Translations under genes and position numbers: made by a program
In this document: positions 8,259 to 17,705 of the stretch, in pieces
How the letters are laid out: each line of letters starts with the position of its first letter
Position numbering within the stretch: position 1 is the first letter of the stretch
Notes under the pieces: model-generated
What the model saw: only the letters and a program-made list of their open reading frames with translations
Database searches by the model: none
Told to the model about the DNA's origin: nothing
Assembly (NCBI GenBank): GCA_903901875.1
Contig: CAIUSO010000065.1
Coordinates: 62,001-126,000 of the forward strand
Length of the DNA stretch: 64,000 nucleotides
From: an uncultured Geobacteraceae bacterium
GTDB taxonomy: Bacteria > Desulfobacterota > Desulfuromonadia > Geobacterales > Pseudopelobacteraceae
Reading direction: 5' to 3'

Positions 8259-9227
8259 CTACTTGCTGCGAGTTACCACATAATCGGCAAGACTACAGAG
8301 AGCATGCTTGACAGGAGTTGCAGGAAACAGTTCAAGATGCTCCTTGCATTTGGCAATGTGACGACGGGCCGCCTCTACGGTGTAGCTGATGCCACCATAC
8401 TGTTTGACAATGGCAGACACAGCCCTGAAATCGTCCAGGGACATTTCATCCTGCTCAACTACGGTTGAAATAAGTGTTTTCTCGGACTCGCTGCAATGAC
8501 GAAGGGTATGAATGAGCGGAAGGGTAATTTTACCCTCTTCAAGGTCATGACCGATACTTTTGCCGAATTCTTCCTCGGTGGCAGTATAATCAAGAATATC
8601 ATCCATCAGTTGGAAGGCAATCCCCAGATCCATACCATAATCGGCCAAAGCACGCTGCTGTTCGGCAACTACTGCTCCCAGCACGGCCCCGGACTCACAG
8701 GCAGCCGACATCAGAATGGCGGTTTTTGAACGAATAACGTCAACATACTGCTCTTCCGTCAGGTCGATTTCACCGGTGCAGAGCAACTGCATCACTTCAC
8801 CTTCAGCAATAACCGTGGTGGCATCGGATAAAATCCTCAGAATATCCAGACTCCCCACATTAACCATCAGAGAAAATGATTTGGAAAACAGGAAGTCACC
8901 AACCAGCACCGAAGCTTCATTGCCCCAGAGAGTATTAGCCGACGCGAGACCGCGTCTCAAAGTCGCACTGTCAACAACATCATCGTGCAAAAGGGTCGCC
9001 GTGTGAATAAATTCAATCACACTGGCCAAGGGCACAGCCTGAATACCAACATAATCACACAAGCGGGCGGAGAGTAACAGCAACGCCGGACGTACTCTCT
9101 TTCCACCGCTGGAAAGCACGTATTCACCGACTTTACGAATCAGCGGCACATCGGACTGGAGGTCGGTTCGGAACTGCTGTTCAACCAGCTTGAGATCTTC
9201 ACCTATTATGTTGAGAGCAGCCTGCAT
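8259..9227 (-). CDS. ispB: Long-chain polyprenyl diphosphate synthase
   Basis: A 322-residue trans-prenyltransferase of full family length. Both aspartate-rich motifs are present: DDVVD in the first (FARM, about 82-86) and DDILD in the second, with the GGKRVRP and LIHTATLLHDD regions expected of E-isoprenyl synthases. The residue five positions before the first motif is alanine, which in this family favours long chains (octaprenyl-like), giving the side chain of menaquinone or ubiquinone. Product length is inferred. It has its own strong promoter (9257-9286) and is the first gene of the ispB-tlpA-ccdA-VOC operon. Confidence 0.93.
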   Translation of the reverse strand: MQAALNIIGEDLKLVEQQFRTDLQSDVPLIRKVGEYVLSSGGKRVRPALLLLSARLCDYVGIQAVPLASVIEFIHTATLLHDDVVDSATLRRGLASANTLWGNEASVLVGDFLFSKSFSLMVNVGSLDILRILSDATTVIAEGEVMQLLCTGEIDLTEEQYVDVIRSKTAILMSAACESGAVLGAVVAEQQRALADYGMDLGIAFQLMDDILDYTATEEEFGKSIGHDLEEGKITLPLIHTLRHCSESEKTLISTVVEQDEMSLDDFRAVSAIVKQYGGISYTVEAARRHIAKCKEHLELFPATPVKHALCSLADYVVTRSK

Positions 9228-9256
9228 AGAGAGAGTCCTTAAAGAATATTCGTGGC

Positions 9257-9286
9257 ATAATAGAGGAACGTCTTTCCGTTTGTCAA
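9257..9286 (-). promoter_or_regulatory. Sigma-70-type promoter for the ispB operon
   Basis: On the minus strand TTGACA (9281-9286) is followed after 18 bases by TATTAT (9257-9262), with the ispB ATG about 30 bases further on. The -35 is a perfect match and the -10 has one mismatch. Confidence 0.7.
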
Positions 9287-9415
9287 AGCATTTCTGGGCA
9301 GATCACTTACGTTACCATCTGATCACCCGCATCATCTTTCCATTGCCAGATGGGGCTTCACAGTATATGGTATATAATTAATTCAGATACGCGATGTGAC
9401 TCAAAAGGATTTAGT

Positions 9416-10798
9416 ATGAATTTTAATGAACTACCTATACCCGAGCAGGTACTTAAGGCCATAGGTGAGGCCGGATTTAGCGAATGCACGCCCATTCAGG
9501 AGCAGACGCTGCCCTTTACCCTGACCGGTACGGATATTGCGGGACAGGCCCAGACAGGTACCGGCAAAACAGCGGCCTTCCTGATTTCCCTCTATACCCG
9601 ACTGTTGGCAAACACCACACCGGAGGGGAGACCACGTGCCCTGATTCTAGCTCCGACCCGTGAATTGGTTGTCCAGATAGAAGCCGATGCCAAGCAGCTG
9701 GGAAGTCATTGTGGCTTTACCGTTCAGGCTATCTACGGCGGTGTGGATTATATGAAGCAGAAAAATGCCCTGCTGGATGGTGCCGATATCATTGTCGGTA
9801 CCCCAGGGCGACTGATTGATTATCTCAAGCAAAAAATTTACAGCTTAAAATGGATCGAAGTGCTGGTCATAGATGAAGCGGACCGTATGTTCGATCTCGG
9901 ATTTATTGCCGACCTTCGCTTCATTCTGCGGAAGCTTCCCCCCTTTGAAAAGCGTCAGAATCTTATGTTTTCCGCCACCCTCAATCCACGGGTTATGGAA
10001 CTGGCCTATGAATTCATGAATTCTCCGAAAAAAGTCTCCGTAACACCGGAGTCCATGACGGCTGAACGGGTAGAACAGGTGCTGTTTCACTGTTCCCGTA
10101 AGGAAAAGTTTTCCCTTCTGCTCGGATTGCTTCGACGTGAAGGAATGGCCCGTACCATGATTTTTATCAATACAAAACGGGAGGCGGAGCATCTTCACAA
10201 CCTTCTGAACGCCAACAGTTTTCCCTGCAAGGTTATTTCCGGCGATGTGGAACAGCGAAAAAGGATGAAAATCCTTGACAACTTCAAGGACGGCTCTCTC
10301 CCCATACTTATCGCCACCGACGTAGCCTCCCGCGGGCTGCATATTGACGGTGTTTCCCATGTCATCAACTATGATCTGCCCCAGGATTGTGAAGACTATG
10401 TACACCGCATTGGACGAACAGCCCGGGCGGGGGCAGAAGGGAAGGCAATCTCTCTGGCAGATGAAGATGGTGCTTTTTTCCTTGAAGCCATTGAAGAATA
10501 CATTAAAGCAAAGATTCCGACCGAATGGGCCGACGATGAATTGTATCTGCTTGACTACGTGCGTACTGCGCGGCCAAAACGGGTGCCGGAAGTAAAACGG
10601 GACAAGCCCGGTTCAGCAAGGAAGCAGGAGAAAAGCACTCGCCCCCCAGCTCGCCCGGCAAAAAAGCCGGTAGCCGTTACCGCTACTCCGGTCCCCCCCC
10701 CAGAGGGAGAGATCAAAAAGAAACCACGGCGACGGAAAAAGAAAACGGCTAAACCGGCGGCGGATCACGCAGTAACCACCGTTACGGTGGTGGAATAG
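9416..10798 (+). CDS. DEAD-box ATP-dependent RNA helicase (RhlB/RhlE-like)
   Basis: A 460-residue RNA helicase with every DEAD-box motif in order: Q motif before CTPIQEQTLP, I (AQTGTGKT), Ia (PTRELVVQ), Ib (TPGRL), II (VIDEADRMFD), III (SAT), IV (MIFINTKREAE), V (IATDVASRGLHI) and VI (HRIGRTARAG). The C-terminal 65 residues are a low-complexity Lys/Arg/Pro tail ending in a strongly basic segment, typical of RNA-binding extensions. The start is the ATG after AAAAGGA; a longer frame upstream lacks a ribosome site. A C9 run (10693-10701) falls in the tail. Likely roles are ribosome assembly or mRNA decay. Confidence 0.93.
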   Translation: MNFNELPIPEQVLKAIGEAGFSECTPIQEQTLPFTLTGTDIAGQAQTGTGKTAAFLISLYTRLLANTTPEGRPRALILAPTRELVVQIEADAKQLGSHCGFTVQAIYGGVDYMKQKNALLDGADIIVGTPGRLIDYLKQKIYSLKWIEVLVIDEADRMFDLGFIADLRFILRKLPPFEKRQNLMFSATLNPRVMELAYEFMNSPKKVSVTPESMTAERVEQVLFHCSRKEKFSLLLGLLRREGMARTMIFINTKREAEHLHNLLNANSFPCKVISGDVEQRKRMKILDNFKDGSLPILIATDVASRGLHIDGVSHVINYDLPQDCEDYVHRIGRTARAGAEGKAISLADEDGAFFLEAIEEYIKAKIPTEWADDELYLLDYVRTARPKRVPEVKRDKPGSARKQEKSTRPPARPAKKPVAVTATPVPPPEGEIKKKPRRRKKKTAKPAADHAVTTVTVVE

Positions 10799-10801
10799 GC
10801 A

Positions 10802-10845
10802 CCGCGGGGGCGATACCAACGGCATCGCCCCCGCGGGTCGTCTTT
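10802..10845. terminator. Intrinsic terminator between convergent genes
   Basis: CCGCGGGGGCGAT at 10802-10814 pairs perfectly with ATCGCCCCCGCGG at 10824-10836 around a nine-base loop, followed by a T-containing stretch. The 13-bp GC-rich stem lies directly after the helicase stop and before the convergent small gene, so it can serve both. Confidence 0.8.
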
Positions 10846-11004
10846 CTAGGGAGTTTCGACCGCCGGTTCTGTTTCTTCTGCAACATCGGTTACTTCCGTT
10901 TCATCACCGTTCGGCTCGCTTTTGCGGGCTTTTTTTTCATCCTTTTTTTTCTGTCGATCAAGTTCCTTTTTACGTTTCTCAAATGAGTAATTTGGCTTGG
11001 CCAT
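10846..11004 (-). CDS. Small lysine-rich conserved protein
   Basis: A 52-residue ORF with a clear ribosome site, AAGGAG eight bases before the ATG. It begins MAKPNYSFEKRKKELDRQKK, continues Lys-rich, then turns acidic (Glu/Asp/Thr-rich) in the last 25 residues. Similar small MAKPNYxFEKRxKEL proteins are, to my recollection, widespread in Geobacter and relatives; the function is unknown. The split basic/acidic charge suggests a nucleic-acid or ribosome-associated accessory, which is speculation. It lies downstream of an ABC-F gene with about 50 bases between. Confidence 0.8.
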   Translation of the reverse strand: MAKPNYSFEKRKKELDRQKKKDEKKARKSEPNGDETEVTDVAEETEPAVETP

Positions 11005-11057
11005 TGGTACTTCTCCTTATGGGTGGAGTGATACTGCTTGTGTTACCTGTTGCCCGC

Positions 11058-12677
11058 CTACTGGTGACTTTTTGAAAGATAATAATCGTAGGTTCCTTCA
11101 TAAACCCGCATTTCCCCATGATCAACTTCAAACACCCGGTCTACTAGTAAACGGAGAAAGTGGCGGTCATGACTGACCAGTACAATGGTTCCGCCAAAGT
11201 TTTTCAAGGTTTCCAATAACATTTCACGGGACCGGATATCGAGGTGGTTGGTCGGTTCGTCAAGAATCAGAAAATTAACCGGACGGGCCAGAATAGTTGC
11301 CAGAACAACCCGGCTTTTTTCGCCCCCGGAAAGGTTTTCAATGCGCTTGTCAACCGTATCTCCGGAAAAGAGGAACGCCCCCAGCAAATTTCGGATCGTT
11401 CCGATGTTAGCCTGGGGCATGGCATCCTGCAAGGTCTCAAAAATGGTTTTTCGCGGTTCCAGCAACTCCATGGCATGCTGACTGAAGTAACCGATTTCCA
11501 CATTGGCACCACTTACCACACTTCCTGCGGTTGGCTCTGTCTGATGGGCAAGTATTTTAAGGAACGTGGATTTTCCTGCACCGTTGACACCAACGACCGC
11601 AATTTTGTTTTGCCGCTTCACCATGCCGGTTACACCATGAAAAACCGGTTTTTCCTTGCCATCGGGCGTTATCCATACCTTGCCAAGCTCTACAAAGGCA
11701 GCCACGTCGTCGCCACTGCGGGGAGGTTCTGCAAAATCAAAGCGCACCGTCCGCTCTTCAGCCGGAATTTCGATACGTTCAATTTTATCTATTTTTTTGA
11801 CCCGCGACTGCACCTGGGCAGCATGGGACGCGCGGGCAGCGAAACGGGCAATGAATTCTTCTTCCTTTGCAAGCATATCCTGCTGTCGTTTAAAGGACGC
11901 GAGCAACTGTTCACGGCGAATATCCCGTTCCTTCTCATAAAAGTCGTAATTTCCACCGTACGTTGTTATTGCCGAATTGGCAACTTCAATGATCCGTGAA
12001 ACGACCCGATTCATGAAGTCACGGTCATGGCTGGTCATGAGCAGGGAACCGGAAAATTCCGTAGAAAGCCATTCTTCAAGCCAGATAATAGATTCAACAT
12101 CGAGATGGTTGGTTGGCTCGTCAAGGAGCAGAACGTCCGGCTTGAGGGTCAGAATGCCGGCCAGAGCGATGCGCATTTTCCATCCGCCGCTGAATGATTC
12201 CACCGGATGATCATATCGATCCGGACCGATACCAAGGCCGGTCAATACCGACTGGGCCCGGGTATCAAGATCATACCCCTCCATATGCTCAAACTCTTCC
12301 ACCGCCGTCCCGTACCGCTCAAGGAGTGCAGCCATGGCTTCATCTGACTGGGGCTCGCACATGGCAGCCTCCATCTCTTTCATTGCTTCTGCCAATTTGA
12401 CGGTAGCAGCACAGGTTGCCATGACCTCCTCAAGGGCACTCCGACCGGACATATCACCCACATCCTGGGAAAAATAACCGATGGTGGTCTTCTTCGGAAT
12501 AATCACTTCGCCGGCATCAGGTTCCTCCTGACCGGCAATTATCCTGAAAATAGTCGATTTCCCCGCACCATTGGGTCCAACCAGTCCGGTATGGGTGCCG
12601 GGAAGAATCTGGCAGGAGGCTTCACGAAAGAGGATTTGTGAGCCATGTTGCCTGGTTATGTTTGAAAGTTGAATCAT
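11058..12677 (-). CDS. ABC-F family ATPase (Uup/YheS-like)
   Basis: A 539-residue protein with two ABC nucleotide-binding domains and no membrane segments, typical of the ABC-F translation factors that act on the ribosome. Domain 1: Walker A GPNGAGKST (about 34-42), signature FSGGWKMRIAL, Walker B VLLLDEPTNHLD. A charged helical linker (about 240-310) joins domain 2: GVNGAGKST, LSGGEKSRVVLA, FLILDEPTNHLD, SHDRHFL. All catalytic motifs are intact in both halves. ATG follows GGGAG nine bases upstream. It is one of two ABC-F genes separated only by a small ORF; the two are not close copies. Confidence 0.93.
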   Translation of the reverse strand: MIQLSNITRQHGSQILFREASCQILPGTHTGLVGPNGAGKSTIFRIIAGQEEPDAGEVIIPKKTTIGYFSQDVGDMSGRSALEEVMATCAATVKLAEAMKEMEAAMCEPQSDEAMAALLERYGTAVEEFEHMEGYDLDTRAQSVLTGLGIGPDRYDHPVESFSGGWKMRIALAGILTLKPDVLLLDEPTNHLDVESIIWLEEWLSTEFSGSLLMTSHDRDFMNRVVSRIIEVANSAITTYGGNYDFYEKERDIRREQLLASFKRQQDMLAKEEEFIARFAARASHAAQVQSRVKKIDKIERIEIPAEERTVRFDFAEPPRSGDDVAAFVELGKVWITPDGKEKPVFHGVTGMVKRQNKIAVVGVNGAGKSTFLKILAHQTEPTAGSVVSGANVEIGYFSQHAMELLEPRKTIFETLQDAMPQANIGTIRNLLGAFLFSGDTVDKRIENLSGGEKSRVVLATILARPVNFLILDEPTNHLDIRSREMLLETLKNFGGTIVLVSHDRHFLRLLVDRVFEVDHGEMRVYEGTYDYYLSKSHQ

Positions 12678-12713
12678 AATGGTGTGCTCCCGAATAAATT
12701 GTTCCTATCGGTT

Positions 12714-13154
12714 TTAGTCAAGGGGGATCAACCAGACCGATGGTACCATACCGTAATTCCAGGCAAGACAGAGACGCCGATAGCCGGAAAAAAGCAGCCC
12801 CTCATCGGAACTTTTCAGAACAATGGGAGCCTTGATCGTCAGGGAACCAGCTTTTTGCAAGGCATCTTCCATCCGTGAGTAGTTCTGGCGATAGCCCCGC
12901 TTTGCCCGGGCAAGATAGGTCTGGTACTCCTCATAACGTGAGTAGGAGAGTGCCACCGGAAGCGCATCAATGCAGGCTGCCCGGGGGTATGGAGTCAGTG
13001 CCCCCCGGGAAAAGACTTTCTCAATGGCCTCCCAGGTAAGTTCCCTTTTTCGATACCATTCCTGTTTGGCCGGGTGATTGAAATACTCCCACCGCTCCTC
13101 TTCAAGGTCTGGCCTAATCCAGGAAATAGTGAGAGTAGATCGTGAAATCACCAC
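12714..13154 (-). CDS. Small hypothetical protein with a ParB-like C-terminal motif
   Basis: A 146-residue ORF lying between two ABC-F genes on the same strand. Most of it is charged and helical (about 15-100). The last 40 residues, with PIVLKSSDEGLLFSGYRRL and then a Val-Pro-rich end, resemble the substrate-recognition part of ParB/sulfiredoxin-fold domains (xxSGxRRLxAxxxxGxxxVP), but I do not recognise a named family and the resemblance is weak. The start is GTG without a strong Shine-Dalgarno, so the first residues are uncertain. Function unknown. Confidence 0.65.
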   Translation of the reverse strand: MVISRSTLTISWIRPDLEEERWEYFNHPAKQEWYRKRELTWEAIEKVFSRGALTPYPRAACIDALPVALSYSRYEEYQTYLARAKRGYRQNYSRMEDALQKAGSLTIKAPIVLKSSDEGLLFSGYRRLCLAWNYGMVPSVWLIPLD

Positions 13155-13168
13155 AACAGACCTGATTG

Positions 13169-14806
13169 TTAGAGACTCAGGTCGGCGTGACCATGGTAGA
13201 AGGCATCACGCTCCTGAGAAACATCAGCACTTTCCAGATATTCTTCGAAGCCCATGGTTCGGTCAATGACCCCGCCCGGAGTAATTTCGATAATGCGGGT
13301 GGCAATGGTCGAAACGAACTCATGATCGTGGGAGGCAAAGAGTATGACCTCGCTGAAAGCAATGAGACCATCATTGAGTGCCGTGATGGATTCCAGGTCC
13401 AGATGATTGGTCGGTTCATCAAGGATCAACACATTTGCACCGGTAAGCATCATTCGGGAGAGCATGCAGCGCACCCGTTCGCCACCGGAAAGGACAGTGG
13501 TTTTCTTCATGGCCTCTTCGCCGGAAAAGAGCATTCTCCCCAGGAACCCGCGGGCAAATGTTTCCCCCTCGGTGGGAGGTGAATACTGACCAAGCCAGTC
13601 GATGAGTGACACCTCCTTCTCGAAATACTGGCTGTTCTCCTTGGGGAAATAAGCACTGGAGATGGTAATGCCCCAGCGGAATGTACCGCTGTCCTGCGCC
13701 ATTTCACCCGCAAGGATCTGGAAAAGAGTGGTACGGGCCAGAGTATTCCCGCCGACAAAGGCTATTTTATCCCCTTTACGGATAATCAAGTCGAAATTAT
13801 TGAGGACGTTAACCCCATCAATCTCCTTGGTAAGCCCCTGAATTTCGAGAATGATGTCACCACAGGCCCGTTCAGGTTTAAAGACCACGTGAGGGTATTT
13901 CCGGGATGAGGTTGGCATATCCTCCAGCGTCAGTTTATCAAGCAGCTTCTTGCGGGATGTGGCCTGCTTTGCCTTTGATGCATTGGAACTGAAACGCTGA
14001 ATAAAGGCTTTAAGTTCGTCAGCCTTTTCAGATACTTTTCTGTTTTCGTTCTGCTTCTGCTTTAAGTTTAGCTGACTTGCATGGTACCAGAAGTCGTAGT
14101 TGCCCACATAGGTCTGAATCCTGCCAAAATCAATATCGGCGGTGTGGGTACAGACCTGATTGAGGAAGTGACGATCATGGGATACCACAATGACCGTATT
14201 AGGAAAACGAAACAAAAATTCCTCAAGCCAGTTAATTGACTTGAGATCCAGATTGTTGGTTGGTTCGTCGAGCAAGAGCACATCAGGGTTACCAAACAGT
14301 GCCTGTGCCAGGAGAACCCGAACCTTGTCACCAGCCTCCAGTTCCTTCATCTGTTTTGCGCGGAGCTCTTCCGGAATACCAAGTCCGTTCAGCAGAACAG
14401 CGGCCTCAGATTCGGCTTCATAGCCATTCATTTCAGCAAATTCGCTCTCAAGTTCGGCAGACCTGACCCCGTCAGCTTCGCTAAAGTCTGCCTTGGCATA
14501 GATCGCTTCCCGTTCTACCATGATATCATACAGTAGCTTATGACCCATGATAACAGTGTTAAAAACAGTTTCATCATCGAAGGCAAACTGGTCCTGACGA
14601 AGAACAGCAATGCGTTCCCGTGGTCCGACGATGACTTCACCCTTGTCGGCATCAATTTCTCCGGCAAGTATTTTAAGAAACGTAGATTTTCCGGCACCGT
14701 TGGCCCCTATGAGTCCATAGCAGTTACCCGGTGTAAATTTGATATTGACGTCTTTGAAAAGGGTTCGTTTACCATAGGAAAGCGTTATATTAGATGCTGC
14801 AATCAT
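13169..14806 (-). CDS. ABC-F family ATPase, YbiT-like, with degenerate second P-loop
   Basis: A 545-residue two-domain ABC-F protein. Domain 1 has Walker A GANGAGKST, a non-canonical signature (ELEAGDKVRVLLAQALF in place of LSGGQ, as in YbiT proteins) and Walker B VLLLDEPTNNLD. Domain 2 has a good signature LSGGERVRCML and Walker B VLILDEPTNHLD, but its P-loop reads GGNTLARTT, lacking the Gly-Lys pair. The start is the ATG preceded by AAGGAG; a longer reading adds 34 unlikely residues. YbiT-type ABC-F proteins bind ribosomes. Divergently placed from the MMPL transporter. Confidence 0.92.
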   Translation of the reverse strand: MIAASNITLSYGKRTLFKDVNIKFTPGNCYGLIGANGAGKSTFLKILAGEIDADKGEVIVGPRERIAVLRQDQFAFDDETVFNTVIMGHKLLYDIMVEREAIYAKADFSEADGVRSAELESEFAEMNGYEAESEAAVLLNGLGIPEELRAKQMKELEAGDKVRVLLAQALFGNPDVLLLDEPTNNLDLKSINWLEEFLFRFPNTVIVVSHDRHFLNQVCTHTADIDFGRIQTYVGNYDFWYHASQLNLKQKQNENRKVSEKADELKAFIQRFSSNASKAKQATSRKKLLDKLTLEDMPTSSRKYPHVVFKPERACGDIILEIQGLTKEIDGVNVLNNFDLIIRKGDKIAFVGGNTLARTTLFQILAGEMAQDSGTFRWGITISSAYFPKENSQYFEKEVSLIDWLGQYSPPTEGETFARGFLGRMLFSGEEAMKKTTVLSGGERVRCMLSRMMLTGANVLILDEPTNHLDLESITALNDGLIAFSEVILFASHDHEFVSTIATRIIEITPGGVIDRTMGFEEYLESADVSQERDAFYHGHADLSL

Positions 14807-15017
14807 GGGGATAGATGCTCCTTGAAGGGAAATAAAAAACCACAGAACAGGGTGACCTCTGCAATTTACGAACTGAGAAGAATAGCACAGCTTTTGATCA
14901 CGGGGCAATCTATTTTGATCGTCAGTCAGGTCAAAGCAGTTTATCCGGCATCACATTGACATTACCGGTACTCAAGTGGTAAGGAGAATCATCCACGTTA
15001 CCACCCAAGGAGTCACC

Positions 15018-17699
15018 GTGCCCCAGCAGCATCGACTGTTCAGATTTGTCAGCCGTTTTCCGTATCAGATAGTGATACTGGCAATTATAATTTCTGCTCT
15101 TTCGGTATGTTATACCGTTAAAAACATAACTTTTTTGACCGGTCGTGATGACCTCATGCCACAAAATGCCCCCTTTCAGGCTGATTACCGGGCATATCGT
15201 AACGAATTTGGTGACCAGGAAGAGATTGTAGTAGTCATTGAATCCGATGAACCCTCAAAAACGCTGCGGGCGGCCGATGCCCTGTATGCCCGACTCAACG
15301 GGGAGAAACGGCTGTTCAGGGAGATATTCTATCCCGGCGGACTGCCGCTCTTTCGCAGCAACGGCATGCTGTTTCTCCCCCTGGAGGAGTTGCAGCAACT
15401 CCGAAAAACTCTGACTATGGCTGCACCGGTTCTGCGTGATCTGGCGGCATCCCCTTCGGTTGAGTCGCTTTTTCTCAGCCTGACCCGGCAGATTGATGGG
15501 TATCTGTCCCACGGAGACAGAACTACCCGAGAAAGCCTGGCGTTCATGCTGACAGCACTTAACAAAGGATTTTCAGCAGCCTCAGGCGTATCTGCACCGG
15601 AAAGTAAGCCTCAGAATAACAGTAGCTTATCACTTGACAGCTTTCTTAAAGGTGGAAGTGGTGCAGACAGTATGCTGGAGCGGGCGGGTAGGCAGCAGAT
15701 TATAACCATGACACCGATCAAAGATCCTGACAGTTTTGTTGCTGCCGAGAAATCTATTCTTGCTGCTCAGAGCGCAGTAAAGGACATACTGGGGAGAGCG
15801 GAATTTAAGGGGGTGACCGCCGGTTTAACCGGAGTGCCGGTCTTGGAATATGAGGAGATGAAAACCAGCCAGCACGATCTGGAGATTGCCACCGTTCTCT
15901 CACTGGCCCTGACGGTTGCACTGCTGCTCTTCGCCTTTCGGGGTATCATTAATGTAATCGCTGCCATGACGGCACTGATTTCTGCACTCTGCCTGTCGTT
16001 TGGTTTTGCAACGGCAACGGTCGGCCACCTCAATATCCTCTCCATGGTTTTTGCGGTTATGCTGATCGGACTCGGCATCGAATACGGTATACAGATAATA
16101 CTCCGCTTTCAGGAGGAGCTGAAAAAAGGAGTTCATTACCGGGAAGCACTTGAAACCGGGATTGGTGGCACTTTCCGCTCAATTGTCATGGCTGCATCCA
16201 CGGTGGCCATGGCCTTCATAACCTTTGCCTTTACCGATTTCAAGGGGATAGCCGAACTGGGCATAATTGCCGCCGGAGGGGTGGTTATGTGTGTCATAAC
16301 AACCTTCACCGTACTCCCCGCCATGTTGATGTTGCTGGAGCGATTCAGGAAGAAAACCGCCCTGCCCATGCCGGCCAGCCACACAGATCAAAAAACAATG
16401 CTGGTGGGAAGCGTCTACCGATATCCAAAAACAACCTGCTGTATCACACTGTTTCTGGTACTTGGCTCCCTTTACCCTGCCCTTACCATGGAGTTTGACT
16501 ACAATTTAATGAACCTGCAAGCCAAGGGATTACCATCCGTAGAGTACGCCTATAAATTAATGCGAAGTAAGGAAAATTCCGGATATTTTGCCGTCGTGGC
16601 GGCTCAGGACCTGCAGGAAGTCAGGGAACTGACCAGACGATTTGAGCTGTTGCCGGCAGTGGATCATGTTGTCAGCACCCTCAGTTTTGTTCCGGATCAA
16701 CAGAAAGAAAAATTATCTGAGCTGGCTTACCTGAGCAAAATAATGGCGACTGTCAAGCCGGTACCCTATGAAGAAACAGTGAATGTGATGGCGTTGCCGA
16801 CCGTATTTGAAGATTTCCATGGAAGGGTTGAACAGCTTAAAACTGCCCTGGAACGGGAAAAAGCACCTGAAGCTGGAGCCGTTGCAACGTTTCTCACCAC
16901 ACTTACCACTTTTTTCACCACACTGGAGAAGGAAAAGGATCGTAACGCCCTTGGGATGTTACGCAATTTTCAAGGAGAATTATGTTCCGAACTGCCTTCA
17001 AAACTGATTACCTTGAAAGAAAGTCTCATAGTATCGGAGGTTTATGCAACAGATGTTCCCCCACAACTTGAACAGCGTTTTCGGGGAAAATCAGGCACAT
17101 ACCTCATGCAGATCTCTCCACGAAAGGAAATTTTTGAAGCGACTCCACTCAAAGAATTTGTATCCCAGGTCAAGAGCGTTGCCCCCCATGCAACCGGTGA
17201 GCCGGTCATGGTTCTGGAATCATTAACCATTATGCGGGATTCCTATCAAAAGGCCTTTATCTTTGCCTTTATCGGCATTACCGCCATTGTTCTGATAAAC
17301 TTCAGAAATGTTCGGTTTGCATTGCTTGGACTTCTCCCGCTGGGGGTCGGTTTGCTGCTCATGGTCGGGGGAATGGGAGCTCTTGGAATCCGCTTCAACT
17401 CTGCCAATATCATCGTGCTACCATTGATTCTCGGGGTGGGGATCGACTCGGCAATTTATATCATCAACCGCTATCGACAAGGGGCTGAGACGCCGGGAGA
17501 GGTTGCTGCCGGCAGTGCCGGCGTTGGAGTTTTCCTCAATGCACTGACCATCCTCAGTAGTTTTGGTACTCTGATGGTGGCACGGCACCAGGGTGTGTTC
17601 AGTATCGGTGCGGTCATGTCCCTCGGCATGACCGCCACGGTTGTGGCATTTCTGCTCTTTCTACCTTCATTGCTCTCCCTCTGGGGAAAGCGGACGTAA
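15018..17699 (+). CDS. MMPL/RND superfamily transporter (HpnN-like)
   Basis: An 893-residue inner-membrane protein with the RND pattern: one N-terminal helix, a large periplasmic loop (about 50-280), five or six helices (about 290-440), another helix at about 470, a second periplasmic loop, then five helices at the C-terminus. Segments such as GLGIEYGIQIILRFQEE and GVGIDSAIYIINRYRQG match the repeated helix-4 region of MMPL proteins. The closest type I know is the hopanoid exporter HpnN, but no hopanoid genes are adjacent, so the substrate is open. I chose the GTG with AAGGAG five bases upstream; an upstream GTG (14976) would add 14 residues. Confidence 0.85.
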   Translation: MPQQHRLFRFVSRFPYQIVILAIIISALSVCYTVKNITFLTGRDDLMPQNAPFQADYRAYRNEFGDQEEIVVVIESDEPSKTLRAADALYARLNGEKRLFREIFYPGGLPLFRSNGMLFLPLEELQQLRKTLTMAAPVLRDLAASPSVESLFLSLTRQIDGYLSHGDRTTRESLAFMLTALNKGFSAASGVSAPESKPQNNSSLSLDSFLKGGSGADSMLERAGRQQIITMTPIKDPDSFVAAEKSILAAQSAVKDILGRAEFKGVTAGLTGVPVLEYEEMKTSQHDLEIATVLSLALTVALLLFAFRGIINVIAAMTALISALCLSFGFATATVGHLNILSMVFAVMLIGLGIEYGIQIILRFQEELKKGVHYREALETGIGGTFRSIVMAASTVAMAFITFAFTDFKGIAELGIIAAGGVVMCVITTFTVLPAMLMLLERFRKKTALPMPASHTDQKTMLVGSVYRYPKTTCCITLFLVLGSLYPALTMEFDYNLMNLQAKGLPSVEYAYKLMRSKENSGYFAVVAAQDLQEVRELTRRFELLPAVDHVVSTLSFVPDQQKEKLSELAYLSKIMATVKPVPYEETVNVMALPTVFEDFHGRVEQLKTALEREKAPEAGAVATFLTTLTTFFTTLEKEKDRNALGMLRNFQGELCSELPSKLITLKESLIVSEVYATDVPPQLEQRFRGKSGTYLMQISPRKEIFEATPLKEFVSQVKSVAPHATGEPVMVLESLTIMRDSYQKAFIFAFIGITAIVLINFRNVRFALLGLLPLGVGLLLMVGGMGALGIRFNSANIIVLPLILGVGIDSAIYIINRYRQGAETPGEVAAGSAGVGVFLNALTILSSFGTLMVARHQGVFSIGAVMSLGMTATVVAFLLFLPSLLSLWGKRT

Positions 17700-17705
17700 T
17701 TTCGA

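Noticed and set aside
11244..11999. Plus-strand ORF of 251 codons
   Set aside because: Antisense to the first ABC-F gene; sequence pattern follows that of the opposite strand.
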